Made by a program: the position numbers and the translations under genes
Notes under the pieces: model-generated
Databases searched by the model: none
Told to the model about the DNA's origin: nothing
Seen by the model: the letters and a program-made list of their open reading frames with translations, nothing else
In this document: one piece after another, positions 35,901 to 48,732 of the stretch
Layout of the letters: every line of letters starts with the position of its first letter
How positions within the stretch are numbered: the stretch's first letter is position 1
Assembly: GCF_052324685.1 (NCBI RefSeq)
Contig: NC_135226.1
Location: forward strand, 17,691,389-17,755,388
Source of the DNA: Brachyhypopomus gauderio
Lineage: Eukaryota; Chordata; Actinopteri; Gymnotiformes; Hypopomidae
DNA length: 64,000 bases
Direction of reading: 5' to 3'

Positions 35901-38900
35901 AAAAGTCTTTTAAAAACTGTAAAAACTATGCCTTGCAATAATGTCTCGGGTTAACCTTTGCTTTTATTTACAACAGGTACGAAGTACCTTTTCCCAGCTT
36001 GCAAGTGCTGAGGAAGAGATAACTAAAGTAACAGAAGCACACCAGTTGTCTCAGGCGGAGTGGGGGAGCAGGAGGGATTCCTTGCAGAAGGAGCTGAGCC
36101 AAGCCCTTGCTGATAGGGTAATTACTCCCCACCGAGCGCTTCCGCCGTATACATCCGTATATACATATACACTTGCTGCAAAAAGTGAAAAACTGTGAAA
36201 CATCAGTAGCTTGTTTCTTACTCGTGTTTTATTGCCTCATTTGTCTGGCCAGATTAGCATCTATTTCTGTCATTATTTACACCAATGTCCAGGAATGCCT
36301 TGGTGAGCAAATACAGATCCTTCAAGGGAAGATCTCTGTTTTGGAGGATGAGCTCGCCAAAGTCTCTGTCCAACTCCAAGAGAAAGGTGAAGTGCTTGGA
36401 CCTATTGTGGAGGCAAGTGTTGATGTGTATTCATTATATGTTCCACTTGTGCAGGATTATTCATTTCTGGGGAATGTAATGTAGTGACTAAGTGAATACA
36501 ATTTGTGTTTGTGTATAATAAGATGGTTAAATTGGTATCAGAAAAATAATTTAATTTCAGTAGAATTGGCATTAGCCATGAGACTTTCAATTTTTGTTGT
36601 CATTAACTCGGTGCAGTGAATATTGAGATTAGCAAAATATAATAATGTATATAATTGACTTTTATTTAAAATGTCTTATACTTATGTTTATGCCCATAGT
36701 GGGAGAGGTTGAAGCAGGATCTAGCAGACCTTACACTACAGCGTTCTGAACTTGAAGAAAACATTTCTCGTCTCGAGAGGGAAAAGACAGAGATTGAGAT
36801 GTTGCTAGCAGAAGAGAGACGTTCTTTCGAAAGGGAAACGTTGCGAATGGAAGGCCTGATTTCCGACCTCCAACGGGCAGTGGACGGCATACGAGCAGAG
36901 AGGGAGGCTCAGGAGGAGGCGTCACGGGAAAACCAGCAAATTCTTACTGCTCGAATATCGTCTTTAGAAACCGATCTGGCCCATCTCCAACAGCTGGAAG
37001 CCCAGCTCACGACAGAAATTGCTATCTCTGCAGAACTCCGAATGCAGCGAGACGAGCTGGAAGCACAAGTAGTGTCTTTAGAGAACATGCTCAATGAGCT
37101 GCAAACCAAATGCCAGGCAATGGGGACAGAGAACGAGGCACAACAAGAGGCTCTCCATACACTCCGAGCTGATTTGCAGATTGCCCAAGTCTCCCTTGTG
37201 GAATATGAAGAGAAGCTGACAGACCATCAAAGAGTGGTAGAAGAAAATGCATCTCTCCGCGACAGAATTTCTGCCCTGGATGACACCATTGACCTTCTTC
37301 AAAATGAAGTTGATGGAGAGAGAAAAAGAAGTGAGGAGGTTATTGTGGCGAAAGAGCAATATAAAGCTCTGATGGAGGAAAGGTTCCACGAACAGGAGAG
37401 AAAGGCACATGAAATGCTTGTGGAACTGGAGACACTGAGCCAGGAGCTCCGTAAAATGAAGCAGCAGAAGCTCCATGCTGAATCATGTATGGAAAAGCTT
37501 ACCCAGGAAGGAAGAGCACTAGCAGCCAGTCTTTCAGACCAGCGAGATCTTGCTCAGTCACAGCTGGAACTAGTAAAGAAAGCCAAAGATGAATCTGAGG
37601 TGGAACTTCAACGTATTATTAAGGAGCATCAGACAAAAATATCAGAGTTGCAATGTGAGATTAAAGGAAACATTGAGTCTCTGATGCAAAGCCAGAGTGA
37701 TCTATGTGTCTTGAGAGAAGAAGTATCTTTCAAAGATAAAAAACTAGAAGAGCAGCATCACAAACTAGCTCACCTTCAGTGCGAGGAAGAACATCTTCAA
37801 AAGCAGTTAAGGGAGCAAGAAATTAATTCTGAGCAACTGAGTCAGGATGTGGCTTCCAAAGACATGAAAATTCAACAACTGATGGGTGAACTTGAGCTGA
37901 AGGAAGGGGAGATCCAGTCCCTTAAGGTCAGCATTCAGTCCATTCAAGCAACGTCCAGTGAAATGCATAATCTTCTCCAGAGAGAAATTGAGGATCAGAA
38001 ACATGTTATCTCTGAACTGAGACTCCAGTTCACTGATGCTGAGAGACTTGCCTCTGAGAAAGCCAAAGCTCTTGATGATCTTACCCAACATCTAAAGAAT
38101 TTGAAAGAAGAACTATCCGTTGAGAGACAGAAAGCTGCTTCTTTGGAAAATGATTTTGAGGATTCAAAAGATGCTCATGAAACCCAGCAGCAAGCATTTA
38201 AACAGGAGGTTTCACAACTCCAAGAGGAGATTAATGGAAATCTGAAGAACTTGGAGGGGTTTCAGGCACAGATAAAATCTCTCGAAGAGGAATTAAATTG
38301 CCAACGGGACATTACTCTGGAGAAAGAAAGAGAAGCTTGTAATTTAGGAGCCAAAAATAAAGCTTTGGAAGAAAACTTTGCTCAGCTTCAGAATAAATTA
38401 GAAGAAGTTACAATACTTGCTAATGAGAGGGAATCGGACTTGCTTGTACTCCGAGAGGAAGTGGAGCAACAAGAGAATCTCAGAGTGAAAGCTCAAGAAA
38501 TTGAGGAGATTCAACGGAAAAAGCTTGAAAGGGAGGTGACTGAGCTGCAACATCAGGTTCATGATCTTACAGATCTTGCATCTGAGAAAGAAACTCTGCT
38601 TTGTTCTCTTAATGAAAAGATGAAAGAACAACAAGAAATGAACCAGAAACTTCTCCAACAATCTGAAGAAGCTCTCCACAGAGAACTTGAGAAGATTGAG
38701 GAGCTAAAGGGGCAACTGGATTCCGCCACACATCAGGTCGTAGCAAAAAATGATGCCCTGAAATTACTGCAGGAGAAAATGAAACAGATGGACCTCTTGT
38801 GCCAACAGAAAGAGACCCTTGCTAGTGAAGCTCATCAGGCCAAGGAGACTTTGGAGAGAACAGTAACTGAGCTTTGCGCCAATCAAAAGCAAGAGTTGGA

Positions 38901-41900
38901 TAAGTATGTGCAAAAACTGGAGAACCTGAAGAACGAGAAGGAGAGTCTCTCCTCCTTGAGCCAGACCCTCCAAAGTGAGTGTCAGAACTTGCAGGCAGAA
39001 AATAAAGCGCAACATGAGGCAGTAAATGTGTTTAAGGCTGATCTCCAGAAGATGCAAGATGAGCACCAGCAAGAGTTGAAAGCCCTGCAGGAGAAGGAGA
39101 AGCATCTTTCTTCTATGAACCATACCCTCAAGAGTGAGTGCCAAGGCTTGCAGGCAGAAAAACAAGACCAACAGGAAGCTCTCGATACTCTAAGGACTGA
39201 CTTGAAGAATACTCTTGATCAGCACCAGAAAGACGTGGAGACCTTGCAGAAGGATAAAGAGCATCTGTTGTTGGAGCACCAGTGCCTTCAGAATGACTAC
39301 GAGAGCTTGCAGGAAAAAAACAAGGAACAACATGAGACACTAACTCTGCTCAAGGCTGATTTTGGGAATAGCCAAGAGAGATACCAGCAAGACCTAGAGA
39401 CATTGAAGAAGGACAAAGAGGAGCTGGCTACGGCGAGTCAGTCCTTCCAGAATGAGTGTCAGATCTTGCAGGTAAAACTCTGTGAGCATCAGGGTACAGT
39501 AAACACACTCGAGGCTGACCTGCAAAATACCAAAACCGAGTTTCAGAAAAATTTGAGGACCTTGCAGGAACAAAAAGACCGCCTGTTTTCAGGTAACCAG
39601 TCTCTCCAGAGCGAGTGCCAGAGCTTAAAGATGGAGAACAAGGAACAGCAACAAGCTCTGAATGCAGTGAAGATTGACCTGCAGAACAACCTTGAACAAC
39701 ATCAGAAAGATGTGGAGACCTTGCAAAAGGAGAAAGAGCATCTCTCGTCATTGTGCCAGACTCTTCAGAATGAATGCCACAGTTTGCAGGAAAAGAACAA
39801 GGAACAGCTTGAGATGTTGACCACACTCAATGTGGATCTGCAGAATGTTAAAGAAAAACAGCAGCAAGAGCTAGAGACCTTTCAAAGAGAGAAAGAACTT
39901 CTCTCTTCAGCTAACCAGTCCCTCCAGGGTGGGTTCCAGAGCTTACAGACTGAGAACGAGCGGCAACAAGAAGCTCTCAGCACCTTAAAAACTGGTGTGC
40001 AGAACTCTCAGAAAGAAATTGAGACCTTGCAAAAGGAGAAGGAACATCTCACCTTGCTAAATCAGTCTCTACTTGAAGACCGTGAGGCAGCCCAGAAGCT
40101 TTCAGCAGAGCTATACAAAGTCCAAGAAACCGCACAAGAACGAGAAAAAGATTTAAAAAACCAAGTGCAGGAACTTCAGTTGAAGATTAAGGAAATTTCA
40201 ACACTAGCTGCTAAAAGAGAAACGGATATAGAAAATCTTCAGCAAGAAATGAGGAAACTGGAAGCCTTAAGAATGAGTACCCAAGAGTCTGAAAAGTGTC
40301 TAAGAACTGAACTTGAGACAAAAGTTGCTCAACTTCAGGAGCAGGTTGTAAAAGCCTCTGAACTTTCCTCTGAGAGAAAATCCGAGATGATCATGCTCCG
40401 TACGGAGATTGAGGCGTGTGAAAGGCAGAAACAAGAAGCTTCCCAGGCTAGGGAGGTCTTGGAGAGAGCCGTTACTGAGCTTCATATCAAGCAAAAACAA
40501 GAGCAGGATAGGTACCAACAGGAACTTGATACTTTGAGAAAGGAAAAGGATCACGCAACCTCCACAATCCAGTCCCTTCAGAAAGAGTGCCACGACCTGC
40601 AGGAAAAGGGCAAGGTGCAAGGGGAGACTCTGATTGGTTTGCAGAGTGCGAGGAGGGAGTTACAACAGCAAATGGAACCTCTGAAGAAGGAGAACAAGCA
40701 GCTTGCTTCACTGAACCAGTCCCTTAAGAGGGAGTGTGATGCCTCCCAGAAAATCGGAGCGGAGTTGGAGATGAAGGTTGAGGAGCAGAATAAGTTAATC
40801 CAGGTTCTCAGAGAGAACGAGAAGCAGAACAAAGAGCTTCAGGAACAGCTAAAGCGGAAGTCTGAGGTAGTCGAGCACTACAAGGCGCAGGTTAGAAACG
40901 CTGCTTCATTTTATTTCTTACCTTTTTAGGGGCATACCGTCACCATTTTCAGCCAGTATGAAGTCAGATTCTCCTCACTTTTTTAAAAATTAGAATCGGA
41001 TGCACCATAACTATTTTCTCTTTGCTTTATTTCTTTTCTTCATGCAGGTGGAAAAGGCAAAAAAACATTACAACGATAAGAAGCAACAGCTGCTGGAGGA
41101 GCTGGATGCTCGCCAGGCCCTGCAGGCGTCTCTGGAGGCCACCAAGTGTGAGGTTAAGGCCATGAAGGCTGAGCTAAAACTGGCCACTCTGGAACTGGAG
41201 AGTGTCAGGGCCTCAGAGAAGAACTTGATGGCCAAGGTTAAGAGCCTGGAGGCTCAGGTAAGTGTGTAATTGCACACTTTCAAATAGTGTTAAAAGACCC
41301 ATTCTCCTCTTTTATTAAAGTACATTATCAGCTATTAGCTATTGTCTGTGAAAACAAACTTATTTTGAAACTTTTTTTTTTTTTTAATTAGCAAAATTTC
41401 ATACCTCAATTGCAAAAGTCATTAACTGACTAACTTAAAGGCAATGGCAAACATTGCACGTAGTCAATTTCAAATAATTTATGTGTGCACCTGCCCGTCT
41501 AAAACCCAAACTTTAAGAATGCAGGCAAACACAGAAAAGCTCTTGGGTGTTGTAGGTCCATGTTCCAGACAAGGTGCAGAGTGATGGTACCGACAGCCTG
41601 GATCTAGACTTGGATGATTCGCTCAATACTACCAGGTAAACACCCCCCACCCCCGGCCCTTTCATCATTACAATACCAGCAATAACATAAAGGACCTTCT
41701 GCATACGCGTCTTTTTCTTATCTCCATCAGTAAGCCATCGGCTCCGGGTGAGTCCAGCACCCCGCTGGTTCGTAGTTCGGAGCGCTTGGCAGCGAAGCGT
41801 TGCGCTCCAGACGTTGGCTCTCTGGAGACGCTCTACTTTACCCCCATGAACCCGCGTGGCAGGAAGCCCCACGACGCCAAGCAGCAGGCCAAACTGGAGA

Positions 41901-42530
41901 GCAGCATCACCTCTCTGGGTGACCTCACGCTCGACTCCGCAAGGAAGCCGGTCTCTTCGGCCAAAAGGCGCTACACCACACAGGTCATCAACATCACCAT
42001 GGCGAAGGTAGAAAATCTGAAATGAAGTTTTCTGCTCACAGTTGATGATGTGTTTTGTATTTTTATTTTTTTGGCCCCGTCATGTTTCATATATTTCAAA
42101 CCAGTCATTAGGTTGGGACATCACTATGAATGGTTTATGTAGTTTGGTTTTATTTACTTAATTGGTCAGCATTCATCGTTTTAACCTTATTATTATTATG
42201 AGGGGTTTGGCATCGGGTTAAAGGGGCTGTGTGTGTGTGGTGGTGTGCAGATGTCCCCTGGTGGTGGTGCAGGTGGAGCAGATGAATCCTTCTACAGCCT
42301 CCACTCCGCCCGCTCCCAGCCCAACTTGGCCTCCCAAAAAGCCCGCCCTGTCTCCATGGAGGTCCTGGATCAGCCCAACGATGCAAGCTCCAGTGATAAG
42401 CTGCTCAGGCTTCCTGGATACAGGCGGAGCGACGTGCACGGAAACCCTCCTACAAGGGGTGAGGGAGGAGACACGTGTGTCAGAACAAAATGTTTCTGCA
42501 GCCTTGGACTGGTGTTTGGGCATAGTTGTG

Positions 42531-42565
<35 letters not shown>

Positions 42566-45500
42566 TGTAGCTACAAGCACATTCTGCGTGGGGACGGAGA
42601 ATGAACCTGAGCATGTAGCAGATGACTGGATGCGCATTGCAGAACTGCAGTCACGCAACAAAGCCTGCCTACCCCACCTCAAGAGCAGCTACCCTCTGGA
42701 GTCCAGGGTGGGTGTGTGTGTGGGTGTGTGTGTGTGTCTCTGTCCTTTTGTCTTTGCGGTGTTTTGTTGACTCGTTCTTTGTCCTGCTCCTACAGCCTAG
42801 CCTTGGGTTTACCCGTCTCCCCATCACCGACGAGGACGTTCGCACCGGGGATCCCGATGACACTATCCGCCGTGCTTCCATGATCCCGGGGCAGCTGATG
42901 GAGTCTCTCTCCTCCCACCGGCTCTCCCTAGCCCCGCCTATGGCTCCTCCAAGCCACGCCCCCTCCCAGTCCCAGCGTTACAGCATGCTCCCGGGCCAGA
43001 TCAGCGCTACCACTTCAACCCGTCGTGTGCCGCAGCCAACCAGGGGCGGGGTTCAAACGCTCGAGGGTCGTGCTACTCGATCGACACGCAGCCCGCTGGC
43101 CCCCAAACGCCCAGCCGGGCAGCTGCAGGAGTGTGACACCCCCGAGGTGAGATGGCCGGGTTACCCAGCGAGACTGAACCAAGCTCACTGGTTTTCAAAA
43201 CACCATGTGATATGCCTAAAACTGTTTTGTGCTTGAACTTTGTGATGGATACACAAAGTTGTACTAGGAAATGTAATAGATTGGCCTACATTTTAAGTGT
43301 TTAGACTTTGTTTATTCCTTTATTTGATGGTCAGGCTAAGAAGCTAGCAAGCTGTTTCCCTCGGCCCGCGACCCCCAAGGGCAGGAACCTTCGCTCCACG
43401 TCCAGCACTTCTGAGAACACCCCAGCTTCTTCAGTAAGCAGCCACCTTCGTCTATATCAATCAATCAATCAAATTTTATTTATATAGCGCTTTTTACAAC
43501 AGTTGTTGTCACAAAGCAGCTTTACAAGTGCAGAGTCCTAGCCCCCAGTGAGCAAGCCAAAGGCGACAGTGGCAAGGAAAAACTCCCTAGTTTTTTGCAT
43601 GAGGAAGAAACCTTGAGAGGAACCAAGACTCAGGGGGGGAACCCATCCTCCTCTGGCCGACACCGGTCACCATGACAACAACAACAATTTAGACAGAAAG
43701 AAGAGAAAGAAAAGGAAAAATATGTAATAATGTCCATCATGATGTATGCATCCGGTTAGGCAGGAGGTGGCTGGCTCAGGATGGATCGCTGGTCTCCTCA
43801 TCTCATTATTCCTCAAGCAGGCGGGCAGCCATGTGGAGAAATGAAACAGGGAAAATTAGCTCTGTATGAGGACATATACAGGACAGGTAAAATTATAAAC
43901 ATTTCTGGATTGTGGCAGCAACTCCGGCATTTAGTTAAATTATTACAGCCTAGCTAAAAAGGCAGAACCAGAAGGTAACATAGGCTTGGGGGCATTCTGA
44001 GACAATGGCATCCGTCCACTGCACTGTCAACAAACTTGAGTGACCACGAGCAGTGACAGGACGACAGCACCAGCGCCCCAGTCTACCATAAAACCCTTCG
44101 TCTATGAACCCCTGGATCTGTACTTTTATCTAAGGGGGGATATTAATTATCAAACGCTAAACTAAATAAGTGGGTTTTCAACCTAGACTTAAAGATTGTG
44201 ACTGTGTCGGAGTCCCGGATGCATTTAGGAAGATTATTCCAAAGCTGGGGGGACTTACAAGAAAAGGCTCTTCCCCCTGCTGTTACCTTATTAATTTTTG
44301 GAACTAATAAAAGACCAGCACCCTGTGATCTTAGTGGGCGTGGGGGTTCGTAATAGGAAATAAGTTCCTGAAGGTACTCAGGAGCAAGCCCGTGCAATGC
44401 TTTATAAGTTAATAAAAGAATTTTAAAGTCAATACGGAATTTAACTGGGAGCCAATGCAGGGCTGATAGGACTGGACTGATATGCTGAAATTTTCTAGTT
44501 CTGGTCAGAACCCTGGCTGCGGCATTTTGAACTATTTGAAGTTTATTTAGATTCCTATTTGAACATCCTGACAGTAGTGCATTGCAGTAGTCTAATCTAG
44601 AGCTAACAAAGGCGTGCACCAATTTTTCCGCATCATCCTGTGATAATGCATTTCTTAATTTAGCAATGTTACGGAGATGTAGAAAAGCTATCCTAGTAGT
44701 ATTATCTATGTATTTATCAAATGATAGGTCAGAGTCGAGTATGACGCCTAGGTTTTTGGCTACTGTGCCAGGTGTAATGGGGTAGCCTGCGAGATTAAGC
44801 ATTAGATCTGGAATTTTCTGTTTGGAGGCCTTAGGGCCCAGAAGGAGAACTTCTGTTTTGTCCTCATTAAGTTGGAGGAAGTTTAGAGACATCCAGCATT
44901 TAATATCTCTTACACAGGCCTCAATTTTTCTTAAACTGAGTTTGTCATCAGGTTTGGCTGATATGTAAAGTTGAGTGTCATCTGCATAGCAGTGAAAATT
45001 GACACCATGTTTGTTTATAACTGTGCCCAGTGGTAGCATATATAATGTAAATAATAGTGGTCCTAGAATGGAGCCTTGCGGGACCCCATATTTAACTTTT
45101 GTACGTTTGGATGGAATATTATTGAGCTCTACAAACTGATAGCGATTTGTTAAGTAAGACTTTGACTATACCTCCGTCCGTGTCGATGTATGATGTGGAT
45201 TGCATGAATGCACTTTAATCTGGAGCATTTCCGGACCAGAGTTACGGGACAGTTCACCTCAGTATATGCCTGTGCATCTGTGTGCATTTGTGTTCTGGTC
45301 TTGATTTATTTCTTTTTTTAAATTCTGCGTTTCAGCAGTCTGATCGAAGGCAGTCCATGGCGTTTGTAATCGACAACACCCCTAAGAAATCTGGTCGGGG
45401 GGACAGCAGACTGCAGAGGGGCCTCAACAAACTCCGTAACAGCGCTCGCAAGTCCCCCGCCTCCACCAGCCGCCTGACCAGGTCTGGCAGCGGAGTCGCG

Positions 45501-46539
45501 CGCGGCAAACTCCCCCTGGTGAACCATCCGCACGCCAAGTCTCCCCGCATCGCCAGCACCAAGTCACCAAAGGTGCCCAACAGTGCGAAAAAGGTACACG
45601 CATCTCCGGGTCATAGGTCAGCGCCTTCAGCAATCTGTGGATCAGAGTAAAGATGCGTACTCGGATAAATATAATGCCCATTATGAGCAGAACCCATAGT
45701 GGCAGATCTTTGACTGTGACTCGGCAGCATCGACCTTGCTGGTAATCACTCAAATTTTCACTAATGCTCTGTGTCCAAACAGAATCTGACCTTTGGAGGT
45801 CTGCTTTAAAAGGAGGTAAAATGTGTTTTTTTTTTTTTTGTACTGATTTGAGAACTTCCCCAGCTGCAAAACCACTGCAGAAGTGTCAGCTGGTCAGGGA
45901 TCAGCACTAAACAGAGCATGTTATCGAGCACCACAAACACTTTTGGGGGATGGTCATTCAAGTAAAGTGTTTGAGTTGTGTGTGCTTAGATCCATGGTCA
46001 GTGTAGAGACCTAATTTGCAAACCTGACACGGGGCCAGCACTTTCCGGGAGATGGAAAATAATGCACAGTTTGGTGTCCCAGGGGTGCAGTGCACACAGC
46101 TGAGCACAGCTCTGAACAATATGCACCATCAGACACCATCAGACAAGGACGAATCTCTTTTACAGTATTTTTATTAGCACTTATAGATACCATCCCTTTG
46201 TATAGTTGGAGATGAGCTCTACTGTGAAGGTTGACCACAGGGTAAGTCTGTTATGTCCATGTGTGCTGCATACTATACCTGACTACTACCTCTACCTGGG
46301 TGCACGTAGTATGCAGTATGCCATGGTGTCTGGGAAAGTGTGTACTCAAGCACTTTGCTCCCTTCCTGGGGGGAGGAGTAAATCTGCTGTATGTCTCTCA
46401 CTGGGTGTGACTGAACTGTGGGTTCTTCTCATTTTCATTTGAACTTTTTTTCTTTTCGGCAAAGACTAAGGAATCGATGGCAAAGATGTGTACCAAATGG
46501 CTCACTGCACAGTCACTGGTCTATAAGACATTGTGCTGA
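32201..46539 (+). CDS. numa1: Nuclear mitotic apparatus protein 1 (NuMA)
   Basis: Coding exons: 32201-32242, 32338-32423, 32551-32630, 32825-32901, 33121-33192, 33291-33381, 34784-34916, 35059-35195, 35471-35582, 35735-35852, 35977-36117, 36293-36412, 36700-40890, 41048-41257, 41556-41635, 41731-42007, 42251-42458, 42571-42707, 42796-43146, 43335-43433, 45336-45593; all phases agree. The end is uncertain: exons 46206-46241 and 46465-46539 give about 2,376 aa, a last exon at 46862-46888 about 2,348 (human 2,115). N-terminal hook-like head is residues 1-~190 ([23 protein letters not shown]); coiled coil ~195-1870; then FTPMNP, the LGN/GPSM2-binding segment [13 protein letters not shown]...YPLESR (exon 42571), and [15 protein letters not shown]. 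NuMA links dynein to LGN-Gαi at cortex and poles to focus and orient the spindle. One intron has a GC donor. Confidence 0.96.
32902..32990. repeat. (GT)44 microsatellite beginning at a splice donor
   Basis: A pure GT run of 89 bases whose first GT is the donor dinucleotide after numa1 exon 32825-32901 (GCGAAG/GTGTGTGTG). Confidence 0.97.
33419..34556. mobile_element. Non-autonomous hAT element in a numa1 intron (1,138 bp)
   Basis: Ends TAGGCCTGTCGCGATA and TATCGTGACAGGCCTA, flanked by CTGTCCAG (33411-33418) and CTGTTCAG (34557-34564), 7 of 8 matching. Subterminal ATTATCG/TATCGTG repeats are typical. About 700 bp of its interior (33790-34490) is related, in inverted orientation, to 55655-56200 inside another hAT element with different ends. 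Non-coding. Confidence 0.9.
38917..40017 (+). repeat. numa1: 53-residue coiled-coil repeat array in numa1
   Basis: Seven consecutive units in the giant exon, six of 53 codons and a last one of 49 (1,101 bp), followed by a partial eighth. Each reads LExLxKxKExLxSxxQxLQxECxxLQ, then xEQxEALxxLKxDLQN and a QHQxD/E end. Fifty-three residues equals six heptads plus one hendecad. The array accounts for much of the extra length over human NuMA. Confidence 0.9.
43458..45163 (-). mobile_element. 5'-truncated L2 LINE in a numa1 intron
   Basis: Minus strand: an open 298-codon frame (44143-45039), preceded in the same frame by [20 protein letters not shown] (to about 45160), carries [10 protein letters not shown] (reverse transcriptase active site FADD/YADD), [61 protein letters not shown] and [12 protein letters not shown], the L2 C-terminal blocks. 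The 3' end (43458 side) has the GCGCTATATAAAT tail and a TCAATCAATCAA repeat. It is 5'-truncated, lacking the endonuclease and the RT N-terminus, but its frame is intact, suggesting a fairly recent insertion in antisense to numa1. Confidence 0.93.
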
Positions 46540-46564
46540 GCATCACTTGGTCATCACTTTTTAT

Positions 46565-46570
46565 AATAAA
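46565..46570 (+). terminator. Possible proximal numa1 polyadenylation signal
   Basis: AATAAA 26 bases after the stop of candidate exon 46465-46539. Confidence 0.45.
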
Positions 46571-47270
46571 GGCCTTCACATAGTCCTGGGTTTCCTTGTT
46601 TAGAGTTTAGAGTCCTCTCTCCTCAGTCTTTGACTCTTCATATTGAAAGATTGATGTGTTTTGATGGCAGACTGATGATCTCTGAATTGTCGGATAAAGT
46701 ACACTTTAGTGTTCAACCCTACATGCTTCTCCAGAGAATTAATAATGGGGTGACTGAGTAATTGTGATTATCTTTTGAAGAATCAAAGGAACTGAAAAGT
46801 GTGGAGTGAAATTTCCCTGTTAACTTTGTCTTTTTTTTCTTTCTTTCATTTTCTCTGACAGTTGATGAAGTTCAGGATGAAGATGTGAGACTTCCTTCGC
46901 TGGGCTGTTTTAAATTATGTGCAATATAAACCTGTTCTGTTTGTCCGTTTGAATATTTAGAGTACCCCCACCCATGCTTATTCTGCTAAGGATATGATTG
47001 TCAATCTTTTTATTTTTGAAAAGGTGATTTAAAGTTTAATGTAGTTTTTTTGTTTGGTTTTTAAAAAATAACTATCCGTATAAATCAGCAGTGTACAACA
47101 CCTGCCTACATACAGCTCTTATTTTAAATATCATTTTATTTTAGCTTGTTCATTGAACTTTAAACTTGATGTAAAAATTCATTGTTTTGTGTTCTCGTTG
47201 CTTTCTGGGACGCTTGAATGGTTTTATGAGTCATTGTACATCTCATGCAGATTCTGAACATGTAATGTAT

Positions 47271-47276
47271 AATAAA
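47271..47276 (+). terminator. Distal numa1 polyadenylation signal
   Basis: AATAAA in GTATAATAAATTTAATTC, about 385 bases after the alternative last exon (46862-46888). Confidence 0.6.
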
Positions 47277-47536
47277 TTTAATTCGAAAAGCCTCAATTAA
47301 TGTTTGGTGGATGTTATTCTTACAACTGACAACGTAAAAAACAGGAGTTGGGGCGAAACCTGGACGAAGATTTTCACGTCATTTTCAAAATAAAAGTTCC
47401 CAATATCAGATTACCCCCTCTAACCATTCTCACTAATCCAGACGTCCAGAGTCGGGGCTAGTGCTGCTTTATTTCAAATTATTAGAAATAATACAGTAAA
47501 AAAAGAGGTGTTGGCAGCGATCACATTTGGCCTTAC

Positions 47537-48210
47537 TGTGCGTTCACACCGAAAGCGATAAAATCGCTCTCCGTCGCCGAGTCGCCAGCGTCGCGTCGCG
47601 TGGGGGCGTGTCCAACAACACGCCTGCATGCAGCACGTGACAGATATGCAAATCACGTTTTTAAAGCAGGACGCAGTATTTATTTTAATCTATTGATTAC
47701 AGGACACACGATTATAAAGGAGTGCGTGTATAAAACACATATAGTATATAAACCTAAAATGTTTATGTATTTTTTTTTTTACTTTTTACCCCAGACCCAA
47801 AGATCAAACAGGAATTTAAAAAATCATAACCAATAATAGGGTATACGCTAATTTATTGCAGATGTTTTTTAACAAATGAACAGTATTCCCTCCAAAAATA
47901 AACATCGTAAAGTGCGGGACATCCAGAGACAGCCACTATTAATCTCTCCTCCATTTTGCAATCGGAACAAATAATCAGTAGGAACCAAAGTCAGAGGTGC
48001 GGTTTCGGAGGAGGGTGCAAACATACTTTCTGATTGGTAGTCGCCGCCGCGCGTCACTGCTCATTTGCATAAAGTTGAGCCAAGCTCAACTTGTTCGCGT
48101 CGCTCGAATCGCTCACTTCGCGTCGCGTCGCTGGGTGTCGCTCACTCTCATTGAAAATGAATGACTTCCGGTCGCCGTGTCGCTCTCGTCGCTTTCGGCG
48201 TGAACGCACA
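47537..48210. mobile_element. MITE with TGTGCGTTCAC ends (674 bp)
   Basis: Inverted termini TGTGCGTTCACACCGAAAGC and GCTTTCGGCGTGAACGCACA, followed inwards by repeated CGTCGC/TCGCT motifs on both sides. No transposase. The flanks hint at a TTA/TAA target, as in PIF-Harbinger elements, but the duplication is not clean. Confidence 0.8.
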
Positions 48211-48257
48211 AACTAAGTGACCTCACGAAACTGCGACGGCTGCTGTTGAGGCGGAAG

Positions 48258-48732
48258 CAGATTTGCCAGGTTGTCAATTTTCACGCCAAATCTGGTTTGT
48301 TTGAAAATCCAGCCGCGGGTAAAAATTCTGGAGTGGCGGGGTGCGTTTTTTGGGTTACTTTTTAGTTGGGCTACCGCGGGAGTTACAAGTCAACACTAAG
48401 AATCAGGAGAACATAACGACATAAGGGAGGACAGTGTGAAACGGAGAGAACAAATACAGACACACAGTGTGAAGAGTTTTCGTTCAAAATCAGTCTGAAA
48501 ACGCCTCTGTATCAGCTAGCATATGAGTGAGCAATTGTTTGTGTAATCATTGTTTGGCATTTTATTTTATAACTTTTTTAATTATTAATTTTTTATTGTA
48601 CAGTGTACCTTGGGTCTCATGAAAGGCGCTTTATAAATAAAATTTATTAAAATTATTATAAGAGAAATCAGCAAGCAAGCGGGTTTTACACTGACTTTGT
48701 GCTGGATATTTTTGTAGGACCTGGCAACCTTG
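48258..48732. mobile_element. Non-autonomous hAT element (475 bp)
   Basis: Ends CAGATTTGCCAGG and CCTGGCAACCTTG, flanked by a perfect 8-bp duplication GGCGGAAG (48250-48257 and 48733-48740). Same family as 15542-15913: shared CCAGCCGCGGGTAAAAATTC, AGTTACAAGTCAACACTAAG and GCGGGTTTTACACTGACTTT blocks. Confidence 0.92.

Noticed and set aside
46964-47290. Continuation of numa1 coding beyond 46888
   Set aside because: No open frame or splice signal; AT-rich sequence with a polyadenylation signal fits 3' UTR.
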